DNA from: DATLNF01 sp046590575
Lineage (GTDB): Bacteria > Actinomycetota > Actinomycetes > BP-191
Assembly (NCBI GenBank): GCA_046590575.1
Contig: JBKJUS010000142.1
Coordinates: 1-7,552, forward strand
Direction: 5' to 3'
Length of the DNA stretch: 7,552 nt
The notes below the pieces were generated by a model. It searched no databases. It saw only the letters and a list, made by a program, of their open reading frames with translations, and was not told the DNA's origin. Shown piece by piece: positions 1 through 5,374 of this stretch (positions are counted from its first letter, which is position 1; each line of letters starts with the position of its first letter). The translations under genes were made by a program, and so were the position numbers.

Positions 1-1631
1 GACAGCACTTCCTCGGCCAGCGCGGTGACATCAGCCGGTACGTCGATGTCCGGGCCGGCTACCGGCGTACGGCCCCACTGGTCGATCTGCTTCGACCACA
101 CGTCCTGCTGCCCAGCCGGATAGCCGAGCGCGCGGGCCATGTCGCGCACCGCCCCGCGCGGGCGGTAGGTGATGACGTTGGCGACCTGCGCGGCATGGTT
201 GCGGCCGTACCTGGCATAGACGTACTGGATCGCCTCCTCCCGTCGGCCGCTCTCGATGTCGACGTCGATGTCCGGCGGCCCGTCGCGCTCCGGCGACAGA
301 AACCGCTCGAAGAGCAGCCCGTAGCTGACCGCGTCGACGTTGGTGATGCCGATCGCGTAGCAGACCGCGGAGTTGGCCGCCGACCCGCGTCCCTGGCAGA
401 GGATGTCGCTACGCCGGCAGAACTCCACGATGTCCCAGACGATGAGGAAGTAGCCGGGGAAGCCGAGCTGATTGATCAGCGCGAGCTCGTGGTCGATCTG
501 CTCGTAGGCGCGCTTCACTCGTGGCGCGTGCCGCGGTCCGTAGCGGTGCATCGCGCCGCGCTCGGTGATCTCGCGCAGGTAGGTCATCTCGGTGTGCCAC
601 CGCGGCACCGGGAACGGCGGCAGCTTCGGTGCGACGAGGGCGAGGTCGAAGGCGCACGCTGTGCCGATCTCCGCTGCTCGGGCCACCGCCCCGGGGTAGC
701 GGGCGAACCGCCGCGCCATCTCTGCGCCGGACCGCAGATGCGCGCCGCCGTGCACCGGCAGCCAGCCCTCGATCTCGTCGAGGCTGCGGCGCGCGCGCAC
801 TGCGGCGATCGCGGCGGCGAGCGGCTGCTGGGTCGGCGTCGCGTAGTGCACGTTGTTGGTCGCGACGGTGGGCAACCCGGCATGCTGAGCGAGGGTGGCA
901 AGGCGATCGTTGCGGGCGCTGTCGTCCGGGTCGCCGTGGTCCCACAGCTCCACCGCGATGTTGCGCCGACCGAAGGCCTGCGCGAGGTCGGCCAGCTCGC
1001 GCGCCGCGGCCGCCATGTCTCCGGCCGCCACCGCTTGTGGCACGGCACCTTTTCGGCAGCCGGTCAGCACCAGCCAGTGCCCGCCGCTGGTCTCGGCGAG
1101 GGCGCTGACGTCGTACACCGGCTTGCCCTTGGCCCCGCCGTCCATCAGTGCCTTGCTGATGGTGCGGGACAGCCGGGCGTAGCCCTCCAGCCCGCGGGCG
1201 AGGACCACGAGGTGGTGTCCTTCGGGGTCGGGCACGCCAGCTCGCGGTGTGGTCAGGCCGATGGACAGCTCGGCGCCGTAGACGGTCGGCAGGCCCACGG
1301 CTGCCGCGGCTTCGGCGAAGCGGACCACACCGTAGAAGCCGTCGTGGTCGGTGATCGCCAAAGCTGTGAGACCGAGTCGCGCGGCCTCTTCGACGAGTGA
1401 CTCTGGTGAGGACGCGCCGTCGAGGAAGCTGAAGGTCGAGTGGCAGTGCAGCTCGGCGTACGGCGACTGTGCAGCCGGTGTCGCTGGCAGGTCGGGTGCG
1501 ACGTACGGCGCCCGCTTGCGCGACCAGGCCGGGCTGTCGCCACCGTCGGGCACCTGCGGCGCTTGCAGCGGTCGGTCCGAAAGTCGCCGCTCGAGCTCCG
1601 ACCATGGGATCGGCGGGTTGTTGTAGGCCAT
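1..1631 (-). CDS. dnaE2: Error-prone DNA polymerase DnaE2 (ImuC), N-terminal part, runs off the window
   Basis: C-family DNA polymerase III alpha subunit of the DnaE2/ImuC type, which carries out SOS-induced error-prone translesion synthesis with ImuA' and ImuB. The frame is open from the ATG at 1631 to the window edge: 543 codons, about half of the usual 1,050-1,100 residues. The N-terminus (MAYNNPPIPWSELERRL) is DnaE2-like. A PHP domain follows, with ELHCHS at 60-65 (H62, H64) and ITDHDGFYG at 93-101. The palm motifs are GRGSAANSAVCY at 414-425 and PDIDVDI at 453-459, which holds two of the three catalytic aspartates (D456 and D458 by alignment). The third should lie beyond the edge. The start shares one base with the imuB stop (TGATG) and has no clear Shine-Dalgarno sequence, so translation is probably coupled. 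It is the last visible gene of the LexA-controlled imuA'-imuB-dnaE2 operon. Assignment as DnaE2 rather than replicative DnaE1 rests on the operon and the N-terminus. Confidence 0.96.
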   Translation of the reverse strand, partial: MAYNNPPIPWSELERRLSDRPLQAPQVPDGGDSPAWSRKRAPYVAPDLPATPAAQSPYAELHCHSTFSFLDGASSPESLVEEAARLGLTALAITDHDGFYGVVRFAEAAAAVGLPTVYGAELSIGLTTPRAGVPDPEGHHLVVLARGLEGYARLSRTISKALMDGGAKGKPVYDVSALAETSGGHWLVLTGCRKGAVPQAVAAGDMAAAARELADLAQAFGRRNIAVELWDHGDPDDSARNDRLATLAQHAGLPTVATNNVHYATPTQQPLAAAIAAVRARRSLDEIEGWLPVHGGAHLRSGAEMARRFARYPGAVARAAEIGTACAFDLALVAPKLPPFPVPRWHTEMTYLREITERGAMHRYGPRHAPRVKRAYEQIDHELALINQLGFPGYFLIVWDIVEFCRRSDILCQGRGSAANSAVCYAIGITNVDAVSYGLLFERFLSPERDGPPDIDVDIESGRREEAIQYVYARYGRNHAAQVANVITYRPRGAVRDMARALGYPAGQQDVWSKQIDQWGRTPVAGPDIDVPADVTALAEEVL

Positions 1632-3280
1632 CAGTCGTAGACCGCTTCGACCCACCAGCCGTCGGGGCGGGCGGTGACCAGCCAGGCCGAGCCGTCGCCG
1701 GTGGTCAGCTGGAAGCGGCTGCGTACGTCGGTCGTGTGCGGGTCCCACCAGCGCTCGGTGGCCGGCCACGGCCCGGCCCAGCCGACGACGTCGAGCCAGC
1801 CGCCGGCGCCGGCGCCCACGCACAAGCGCGCGGGCGCGGCGGTCACCGCGCCCCGGTCGCTCACCTCGACGGTCGTCCCGTCCTTGCCGACTACCCGGGC
1901 GGGCTGCGCGTCGGTCAATACCGTCGCGGGTGCAGGAGTCGGCAGCCGACCGGGCCACGGCCGATCGGCCGGCTTGGAGGCGACCCGGGGATCGCCCCAG
2001 CGGATCTCGGTGACGCGCTCACCCGGGTCACGGCCGCCGGTCGGCACAGCGGTCGTCACGGCGTCCGGACCGAGCACGCCTTGCACTCGAGCAAGCGCGC
2101 GGGCTACCCGGTCGAGCGCCTCCTCAGGCCCCCACAGCCCGAGCTGTCGGCCGGTGTCGGCCGCCACCTGGTCGGGCACCAGGCGGATCAGCGCGAGACC
2201 GCCGGTGGGTGCGCCGTCGGGGGAGCGCGCCGTGCCGGAGAGCCAGCCGTCGAGCTGCCAGCGGATGCGGTCGACGATGGCCGGGGCGGTGAGCGCACTG
2301 TCGTGGCGCCACAGCCGGGCCAGCCGCTCACCGTGCTCGGTCTCGGCCTCGATGCTGATGCGCTGGCAGGTCAGCCCGTGGTCGGCCAGGCCCGCGGCGA
2401 AGCGGTCGGCCAGGCCCTTGGCGGCGAAGAGCACGTGCCCCACCTGGGCCGCGGGCGGGTCCAGCTCGAGCTGCGCGGTGAGCTCCGGCGGTGGCACTCG
2501 CGCGGTGACCGGCCGCTCGTCGAGGCCACGGGCCAGTCGGTGGGCGAGAGCGGCGTCCGGTCCGAAGCGACTCACCACGCTGGCCGACGGCAGGCGGGCC
2601 AGGTCGCCGAGGGTGTGCACCCCGAGCCGATGCAGCAGGTCGGTCAGCGCCGGCCGTCGCAGCACGTCGACGGCGTACGGCGCGAGGAACTGCCGCGACC
2701 TCCCCTCCGGTACGACGACCCACCGGCTCAACGACGTTGTGGGGAGGATCCCGGTCGCTCCGACGACCGCGCAGCTCCCCACAACGGGATGGCCGGTTGG
2801 CGGCCGGGCGGCGGAGTCGGTCCCGGGAAACGGAGCGCCGACGGTGTACGCGGCGAGCTCGGCGGCGAAGGGGCCGTCGGCGATGCCGACCCGGGCACCC
2901 CGCCCCACGGCAGCGACGGCAGCGGCGGCCAGCGGCTCGTCACCACCGACATAGCGCGACGCCGCGCGCGAAGCCAGTGCACACTGCCCTGGCCGCACGA
3001 TCTCGAAGCCGGGAGCGATCAGCTCGAGCGCGGCGACGACTGGGGAGAAGGCGGCCGCGTCGCGGTCCGGGTCGTCGGGCACGAGGACCAGGCCGGCGCA
3101 GCGGCCCTGGGCCAACCGGCGGCGCAGCCCGGTGGTGATGCCGGCGGCGCGCGCCGCGGCGGATGCGGCGACCACCCGCTGCGCGACGACGACGACGGCG
3201 GGCACCTCGGGGGTGATGCCGGCCGCGGTCAGCGGCCAGTCCGGGCAGTCGACGACGAGGGTCCGGATCGGAGCGGTCAC
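1631..3280 (-). CDS. imuB: ImuB, Y-family polymerase-like mutasome adaptor
   Basis: 549-residue Y-family DNA polymerase relative that acts as the hub of the DnaE2 mutasome, bridging the beta clamp, ImuA' and DnaE2. The start strand reads TLVVDCPDWP (7-16), typical of ImuB. The region that normally carries the catalytic S-x-D-E motif reads EIVRPGQC (93-100), so two of the three metal-binding acids are missing; D11 seems to align with the first. A helix-hairpin-helix-like stretch lies at about 210-240. A beta-clamp-binding motif QLGLWG is at 379-384. The C-terminus has the family hallmark AGPWPATERWW (502-512) and ends WWVEAVYD. I chose the GTG at 3280 because it overlaps the imuA' stop by 4 bases (GTGA) and puts the conserved first strand at the N-terminus. 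The frame stays open upstream to 3526, but that would overlap imuA' by about 250 bases with non-conserved sequence. No Shine-Dalgarno sequence is seen, which suits translational coupling. Confidence 0.95.
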   Translation of the reverse strand: MTAPIRTLVVDCPDWPLTAAGITPEVPAVVVVAQRVVAASAAARAAGITTGLRRRLAQGRCAGLVLVPDDPDRDAAAFSPVVAALELIAPGFEIVRPGQCALASRAASRYVGGDEPLAAAAVAAVGRGARVGIADGPFAAELAAYTVGAPFPGTDSAARPPTGHPVVGSCAVVGATGILPTTSLSRWVVVPEGRSRQFLAPYAVDVLRRPALTDLLHRLGVHTLGDLARLPSASVVSRFGPDAALAHRLARGLDERPVTARVPPPELTAQLELDPPAAQVGHVLFAAKGLADRFAAGLADHGLTCQRISIEAETEHGERLARLWRHDSALTAPAIVDRIRWQLDGWLSGTARSPDGAPTGGLALIRLVPDQVAADTGRQLGLWGPEEALDRVARALARVQGVLGPDAVTTAVPTGGRDPGERVTEIRWGDPRVASKPADRPWPGRLPTPAPATVLTDAQPARVVGKDGTTVEVSDRGAVTAAPARLCVGAGAGGWLDVVGWAGPWPATERWWDPHTTDVRSRFQLTTGDGSAWLVTARPDGWWVEAVYD

Positions 3281-3969
3281 GCCGTCTGCACAACCACACT
3301 CGACACGTCGTCCGGTACGCCGACCGGCGCAGGTGCCGTGGCCATCACCGGCTCGGCCCGACCCTCGGGTCCAGGCAGCCAGAGGACCGCCGACCGCGGC
3401 CGCGCGGCCGCCCCCCGCCCGCTGGCCTGCACCTCGACCCGCCGGGCCCGCAGATGTCCGTGCCCGGACCCCAGCCCCTCCCAGCGGCAGCGGGTCTGGG
3501 TCAACCGGATGTCTGCCCCGGCCCACTCGCCGAGGGCGATGACGACCGCCTCGCGTTCGCGGACCCGGGCCGCGAGGCGGCGTACGTCGGACTCCGATCC
3601 GCCTCTCCCGGGCCGCACCAGCACGACGTCGAGGGCCTCCACCAGCGTCGCGACGACAGTGGCCCAGGCCGGGCCGGGATGCGCCACCAGCACGAGTCGC
3701 TCGAGGTCAATGCCGTGCTCGGCAGCAGCCAGCAGGCCGAGACCGGGCTCCCCGACCGCCGCGCACCACGACCCGGCTTGCGACGGGGCGGCGAGCAGAG
3801 CGAGAGCCAGTGACGTCGAGCCGGTGACGGAGATCACGGTGCCCGGTCGCAGTGCACCGCCGGGCAGCAGGGGAGCGATCGCCGGGACGACGGGCAGGAG
3901 CGGGTGTCGGCCACCGCGGGGTGCGGCCAGATGGGCCACCTCCGGGACTGCGGTGGCGACGGGCGTCAT
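3277..3969 (-). CDS. imuA': ImuA' RecA-like SOS mutagenesis accessory protein
   Basis: 230-residue protein at the head of the SOS mutagenesis operon. Its size, its position directly before imuB and a RecA-like core identify it as ImuA', which binds ImuB and is needed for DnaE2-dependent mutagenesis in mycobacteria. After a leader it shows a beta strand and a P-loop-like turn, VISVTGSTSLALALLA (45-60). The glycine-lysine-threonine of a true Walker A is replaced by STSLA, so ATP binding is doubtful. Further strands are RLVLVAHPG (91-99), LDVVLVRPG (113-121) and AVVIALGEW (141-149). I chose the ATG at 3969 because the LexA operator ends 10 bases upstream and the predicted transcription start falls on this codon. 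A longer frame to 4086 would run through the operator and promoter. No Shine-Dalgarno sequence precedes the ATG, as expected for a leaderless mRNA. The family name is an inference from weak motifs plus strong context. Confidence 0.88.
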   Translation of the reverse strand: MTPVATAVPEVAHLAAPRGGRHPLLPVVPAIAPLLPGGALRPGTVISVTGSTSLALALLAAPSQAGSWCAAVGEPGLGLLAAAEHGIDLERLVLVAHPGPAWATVVATLVEALDVVLVRPGRGGSESDVRRLAARVREREAVVIALGEWAGADIRLTQTRCRWEGLGSGHGHLRARRVEVQASGRGAAARPRSAVLWLPGPEGRAEPVMATAPAPVGVPDDVSSVVVQTA

Positions 3970-3975
3970 CGATCG

Positions 3976-4005
3976 AGTGTCGAACACATGTTCGATATCT
4001 GTCAA
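3976..4005 (-). promoter_or_regulatory. imuA' promoter, probably giving a leaderless transcript
   Basis: On the minus strand a perfect -35 element TTGACA (4000-4005) is followed by an 18-base spacer and a -10-like GACACT (3976-3981; A2, A4 and T6 match TATAAT). Six bases then separate the -10 from the imuA' ATG, so transcription should start at or next to the A at 3969. That predicts a leaderless mRNA, in line with the missing Shine-Dalgarno sequence. The LexA box fills most of the spacer. The -10 is weak, which suits an inducible promoter, but its exact position is an inference. Confidence 0.7.
3980..3995 (-). promoter_or_regulatory. LexA operator (SOS box) of the imuA'-imuB-dnaE2 operon
   Basis: The sequence TCGAACACATGTTCGA is a perfect match to the actinobacterial/Gram-positive LexA operator TCGAAC-N4-GTTCGA, with both half sites exact inverted repeats. 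It lies 10 bases upstream of the imuA' ATG and between the -35 and -10 elements, overlapping the first two bases of the -10. LexA bound here would block RNA polymerase, and RecA-stimulated LexA cleavage after DNA damage would release the operon. No second operator was seen in the window. Confidence 0.95.
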
Positions 4006-4098
4006 TGACGGGGTTTCCGGCGAACGGAGGGCGAGCCCAGGTTCACTCGGACGGGGTGCGCTGTGGCACGTAGGCGCGCTGCCCACTGCTGCCGACCG

Positions 4099-4123
4099 CG
4101 CCGCCGCAGTCCTCTCGGCGGCG
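4099..4123 (-). terminator. GC-rich hairpin, possible terminator between the secreted-protein gene and the SOS operon
   Basis: CGCCGCCG (4099-4106) and CGGCGGCG (4116-4123) form a perfect 8-base-pair stem with a 9-base loop. It lies just after the stop codon of the secreted-protein gene, on the way to the SOS promoter. There is no T-tract, so it is not a classic intrinsic terminator. T-less hairpins are common at actinobacterial gene ends, and in GC-rich DNA such a stem may also arise by chance. Confidence 0.4.
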
Positions 4124-4138
4124 TAGCCAGACGGCTAC
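4123..4138 (-). terminator. Short hairpin over the stop codon of the secreted-protein gene
   Basis: GTAGCC (4123-4128) pairs with GGCTAC (4133-4138) across a 4-base loop. The stem includes the TAG stop at 4135-4137 and abuts the larger hairpin at 4099-4123, sharing base 4123. It could help termination or stabilise the mRNA 3' end. There is no T-tract. With only 6 base pairs the support is weak. Confidence 0.25.
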
Positions 4139-4557
4139 TTGGCGAAGGTGAAGGTGTAGGTCACCGTCGCGGTGGGCCCACCAAGGCCGTTGCAGGACAG
4201 GATGGTGAAGGCACCTGCCTTCTTGATCTTCTGGCTGTAGCTCTCGTCGCCGGGACCGAGAGCCGCTGATTCGTTGATCGTCTCGTCGGCGGCATCGAGG
4301 AGAACCAGGTCCCAGTCCCCTACGGCACCAGACAGAGTGACCTTCAGCGTGCCGGCTGCCGGTGCTGTGAAGGGTTCACGATGTTTGTCGGTGGGTGTCG
4401 GCAAGCCGGTGCAGAGCAAAGCCAGACCGACCCCGCTGGGAGCAGCAGTCGCCGTGTACGTCTTGGTGATCGGCTTCCGCGGTGGCGCGGCGGACGATGG
4501 CAACGCGAGCGCGCCGATTGCCATGAACGCGGTGGCAGTGAGTACGACGCGGCGCAT
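4135..4557 (-). CDS. Small secreted protein of unknown function, beta-rich, possibly PPC-like
   Basis: 140-residue protein that I do not recognise as a named family. The N-terminus MRRVVLTATAFMAIGALALP followed by SSAAPP is a classic Sec signal peptide, with signal peptidase I cleavage likely after about residue 23 or 24. There is no lipobox cysteine, so it should be released from the cell or remain cell-wall associated. The mature part has alternating strands: FTAPAAGTLKVTLSG (63-77), GDWDLVLLD (80-88), AGAFTILSC (114-122) and ATVTYTFTF (130-138). This layout resembles a PPC-type (bacterial pre-peptidase C-terminal) beta sandwich, but that is an inference. Two cysteines (49 and 122) could form a disulfide outside the cell. 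The ATG at 4557 was chosen because it begins the signal peptide and follows a ribosome binding site; an in-frame ATG at 4620 would add 21 hydrophilic residues before the signal. It lies 75 bases downstream of the methyltransferase gene on the same strand. Confidence 0.85.
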   Translation of the reverse strand: MRRVVLTATAFMAIGALALPSSAAPPRKPITKTYTATAAPSGVGLALLCTGLPTPTDKHREPFTAPAAGTLKVTLSGAVGDWDLVLLDAADETINESAALGPGDESYSQKIKKAGAFTILSCNGLGGPTATVTYTFTFAK

Positions 4558-4632
4558 GGCTCTCCTGGACTTGTGGGGGTTGTCGGGAGTCCTTCGCCAC
4601 AACTGGCGGGTGACCTGCACGGCGCAGTCCGG
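4558..4632. other. Short spacer between the methyltransferase and secreted-protein genes
   Basis: This 75-base gap holds the ribosome binding site of the secreted-protein gene. I see no TAnnnT -10 on the minus strand and no terminator with a T-tract. The secreted protein may therefore be read from the methyltransferase promoter, or from a promoter inside that gene. Confidence 0.5.
4561..4566 (-). promoter_or_regulatory. Ribosome binding site deciding the start of the secreted-protein gene
   Basis: AGGAGA on the minus strand lies 3 bases before the ATG at 4557, so its AGGAG core is 4 bases away. This supports the signal-peptide start over the in-frame ATG at 4620. It is one of the few clear Shine-Dalgarno sequences in the window. 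Confidence 0.75.
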
Positions 4633-5337
4633 CTACTGCCGCTTTCGGGCAATGAGCAGGCTGTAGCCGAGGCTGCCTCCGTCGACTGCCTCTTCCGCCT
4701 CCCGCAGGATGGCGCGGAGCCGGCGTACAGCCGGCGCCATGGTGAGGGGGCGCAGGCGAGCGCGCACCCTGCCGACCAGCTCGCGAGCGTCGTGGGGGCG
4801 GGTCTCCTGATGCACGAGCTCGAGGCGGGCGCGGGCCACGAGATCGGCGTAGCCCGCCGCCGGCAGGGGTCCGGTGAGCCGACGCACGGCGGCGTCGACG
4901 GTCGGGTGCGCCCGTCGCAGGTCGAACTCGGCGACGATGTCGGTGATGACTAGTCGACCGCCTGGCGCGAGGGCGCGAGCCATTTCGGCGACTGCCCGCG
5001 CCGGCGCGGCAAAAGTGGACACGGCGCACTCGCAGAGCACGACATCGAATGCTCCATCGCGCACCGGCAGCTCGAGTGCGTCGCCCTGAACCGCGGACAC
5101 ACCCCGCCCCCGCGCAGCTCGCACCGATCGTCGCTCGATGTCCACGCTGAGAACTCGGGCGTGGAGCTCGTCGTGCAGCAAGGTGGCCGATGTGCCGGCT
5201 CCGCCGGCGACGTCGAGCACTGACGTCTGCGCGACGACCCCGGCAAGATGCGCGGCGTGACGGGTCAGTGCCTGTCCTCCCGGGTGAGCCGACGCACCCA
5301 GCAGCCAGCGCGCGACGGCAGAGGAGTAAGAGGTCAC
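4633..5337 (-). CDS. Class I SAM-dependent methyltransferase, substrate unknown
   Basis: 234-residue Rossmann-fold methyltransferase. Motif I is VLDVAGGAGTSA (40-51), an alanine-glycine variant of the usual D-x-G-x-G-x-G. The acidic ribose-binding position follows in LSVDIE (63-68), then GDALELP (85-91), FDVVLCECAVSTF (97-109) and the strand LAPGGRLVITDIV (123-135). The N-terminal HPGGQALTR (18-26) and the paired cysteines C102 and C104 recall a subgroup of small-molecule methyltransferases (NCBI's DVU_1556 family comes to mind), but I cannot confirm this. The C-terminal half is arginine-rich and ends SLLIARKRQ. The GTG at 5337 is the only plausible start before the divergent gene; an ATG at 5403 would overlap that gene by 29 bases. 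There is no Shine-Dalgarno sequence, but TACCGT ends 7 bases before the GTG, so the mRNA may be leaderless. The start is divergent from fetA and 37 bases away from it. Confidence 0.88.
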   Translation of the reverse strand: MTSYSSAVARWLLGASAHPGGQALTRHAAHLAGVVAQTSVLDVAGGAGTSATLLHDELHARVLSVDIERRSVRAARGRGVSAVQGDALELPVRDGAFDVVLCECAVSTFAAPARAVAEMARALAPGGRLVITDIVAEFDLRRAHPTVDAAVRRLTGPLPAAGYADLVARARLELVHQETRPHDARELVGRVRARLRPLTMAPAVRRLRAILREAEEAVDGGSLGYSLLIARKRQ

Positions 5338-5343
5338 CCGCAG

Positions 5344-5349
5344 ACGGTA
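5344..5349 (-). promoter_or_regulatory. Candidate -10 element of the methyltransferase gene (leaderless)
   Basis: TACCGT on the minus strand fits the actinobacterial TAnnnT -10 and is followed by exactly 6 bases before the GTG at 5337. Transcription would therefore start at the first base of the coding region. No good -35 is seen; that position would fall inside the region serving the divergent fetA promoter. TAnnnT is a loose pattern, so confidence is moderate. Confidence 0.5.
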
Positions 5350-5362
5350 GGCCGCCGCGACA

Positions 5363-5368
5363 TACGCT
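5363..5368 (+). promoter_or_regulatory. Candidate -10 element of fetA (leaderless)
   Basis: TACGCT fits TAnnnT and ends 6 bases before the GTG at 5375, predicting transcription from the first base of the start codon. No Shine-Dalgarno sequence precedes fetA, which agrees. The -35 region (about 5340-5345) is weak and overlaps the -10 of the divergent methyltransferase promoter. No iron-regulator palindrome of the IdeR or Fur kind is visible in the 37-base gap. Confidence 0.5.
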
Positions 5369-5374
5369 GCCGAA

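Larger units (their letters stand above)
3970..4134. other. Intergenic region carrying the SOS promoter and two hairpins
   Basis: This 165-base gap is the longest without a gene. It holds the LexA-controlled promoter (3976-4005) next to imuA' and the two adjoining hairpins (4099-4138) next to the secreted-protein gene. Nothing was recognised in 4006-4098. The open frames crossing it lack ribosome binding sites and look like shadows of GC-rich coding sequence. Confidence 0.7.

Noticed and set aside
195..1400. A 401-codon open frame on the plus strand, opposite dnaE2
   Set aside because: It lies wholly antisense to the conserved dnaE2 reading frame and shows only composition-driven sequence with no motif.
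409..1605. A 398-codon minus-strand frame overlapping dnaE2
   Set aside because: It is a shifted frame of dnaE2 itself. The true frame contains the PHP and palm motifs and stays open to the window edge.
3281..3526. A longer imuB start at 3526
   Set aside because: It would overlap imuA' by about 250 bases and add 82 non-conserved residues. The GTG at 3280 overlaps the imuA' stop and matches the family N-terminus.
3970..4086. A longer imuA' start at 4086
   Set aside because: Its coding sequence would cross the -35 element and the LexA box, and the added residues look like translated promoter DNA.
1469..4126. An 885-codon open frame on the plus strand, opposite imuA'-imuB
   Set aside because: It is antisense to two well-supported genes, is rich in Gly, Pro, Arg and Ala as expected from GC-skewed codon positions, and has no recognisable domain or ribosome binding site.
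4571..4602. Inverted repeat TTGTGG/CCACAA upstream of the secreted-protein gene
   Set aside because: Six base pairs with a 20-base loop is weak, with no -10 nearby and no match to a known operator. Chance is the simplest explanation.
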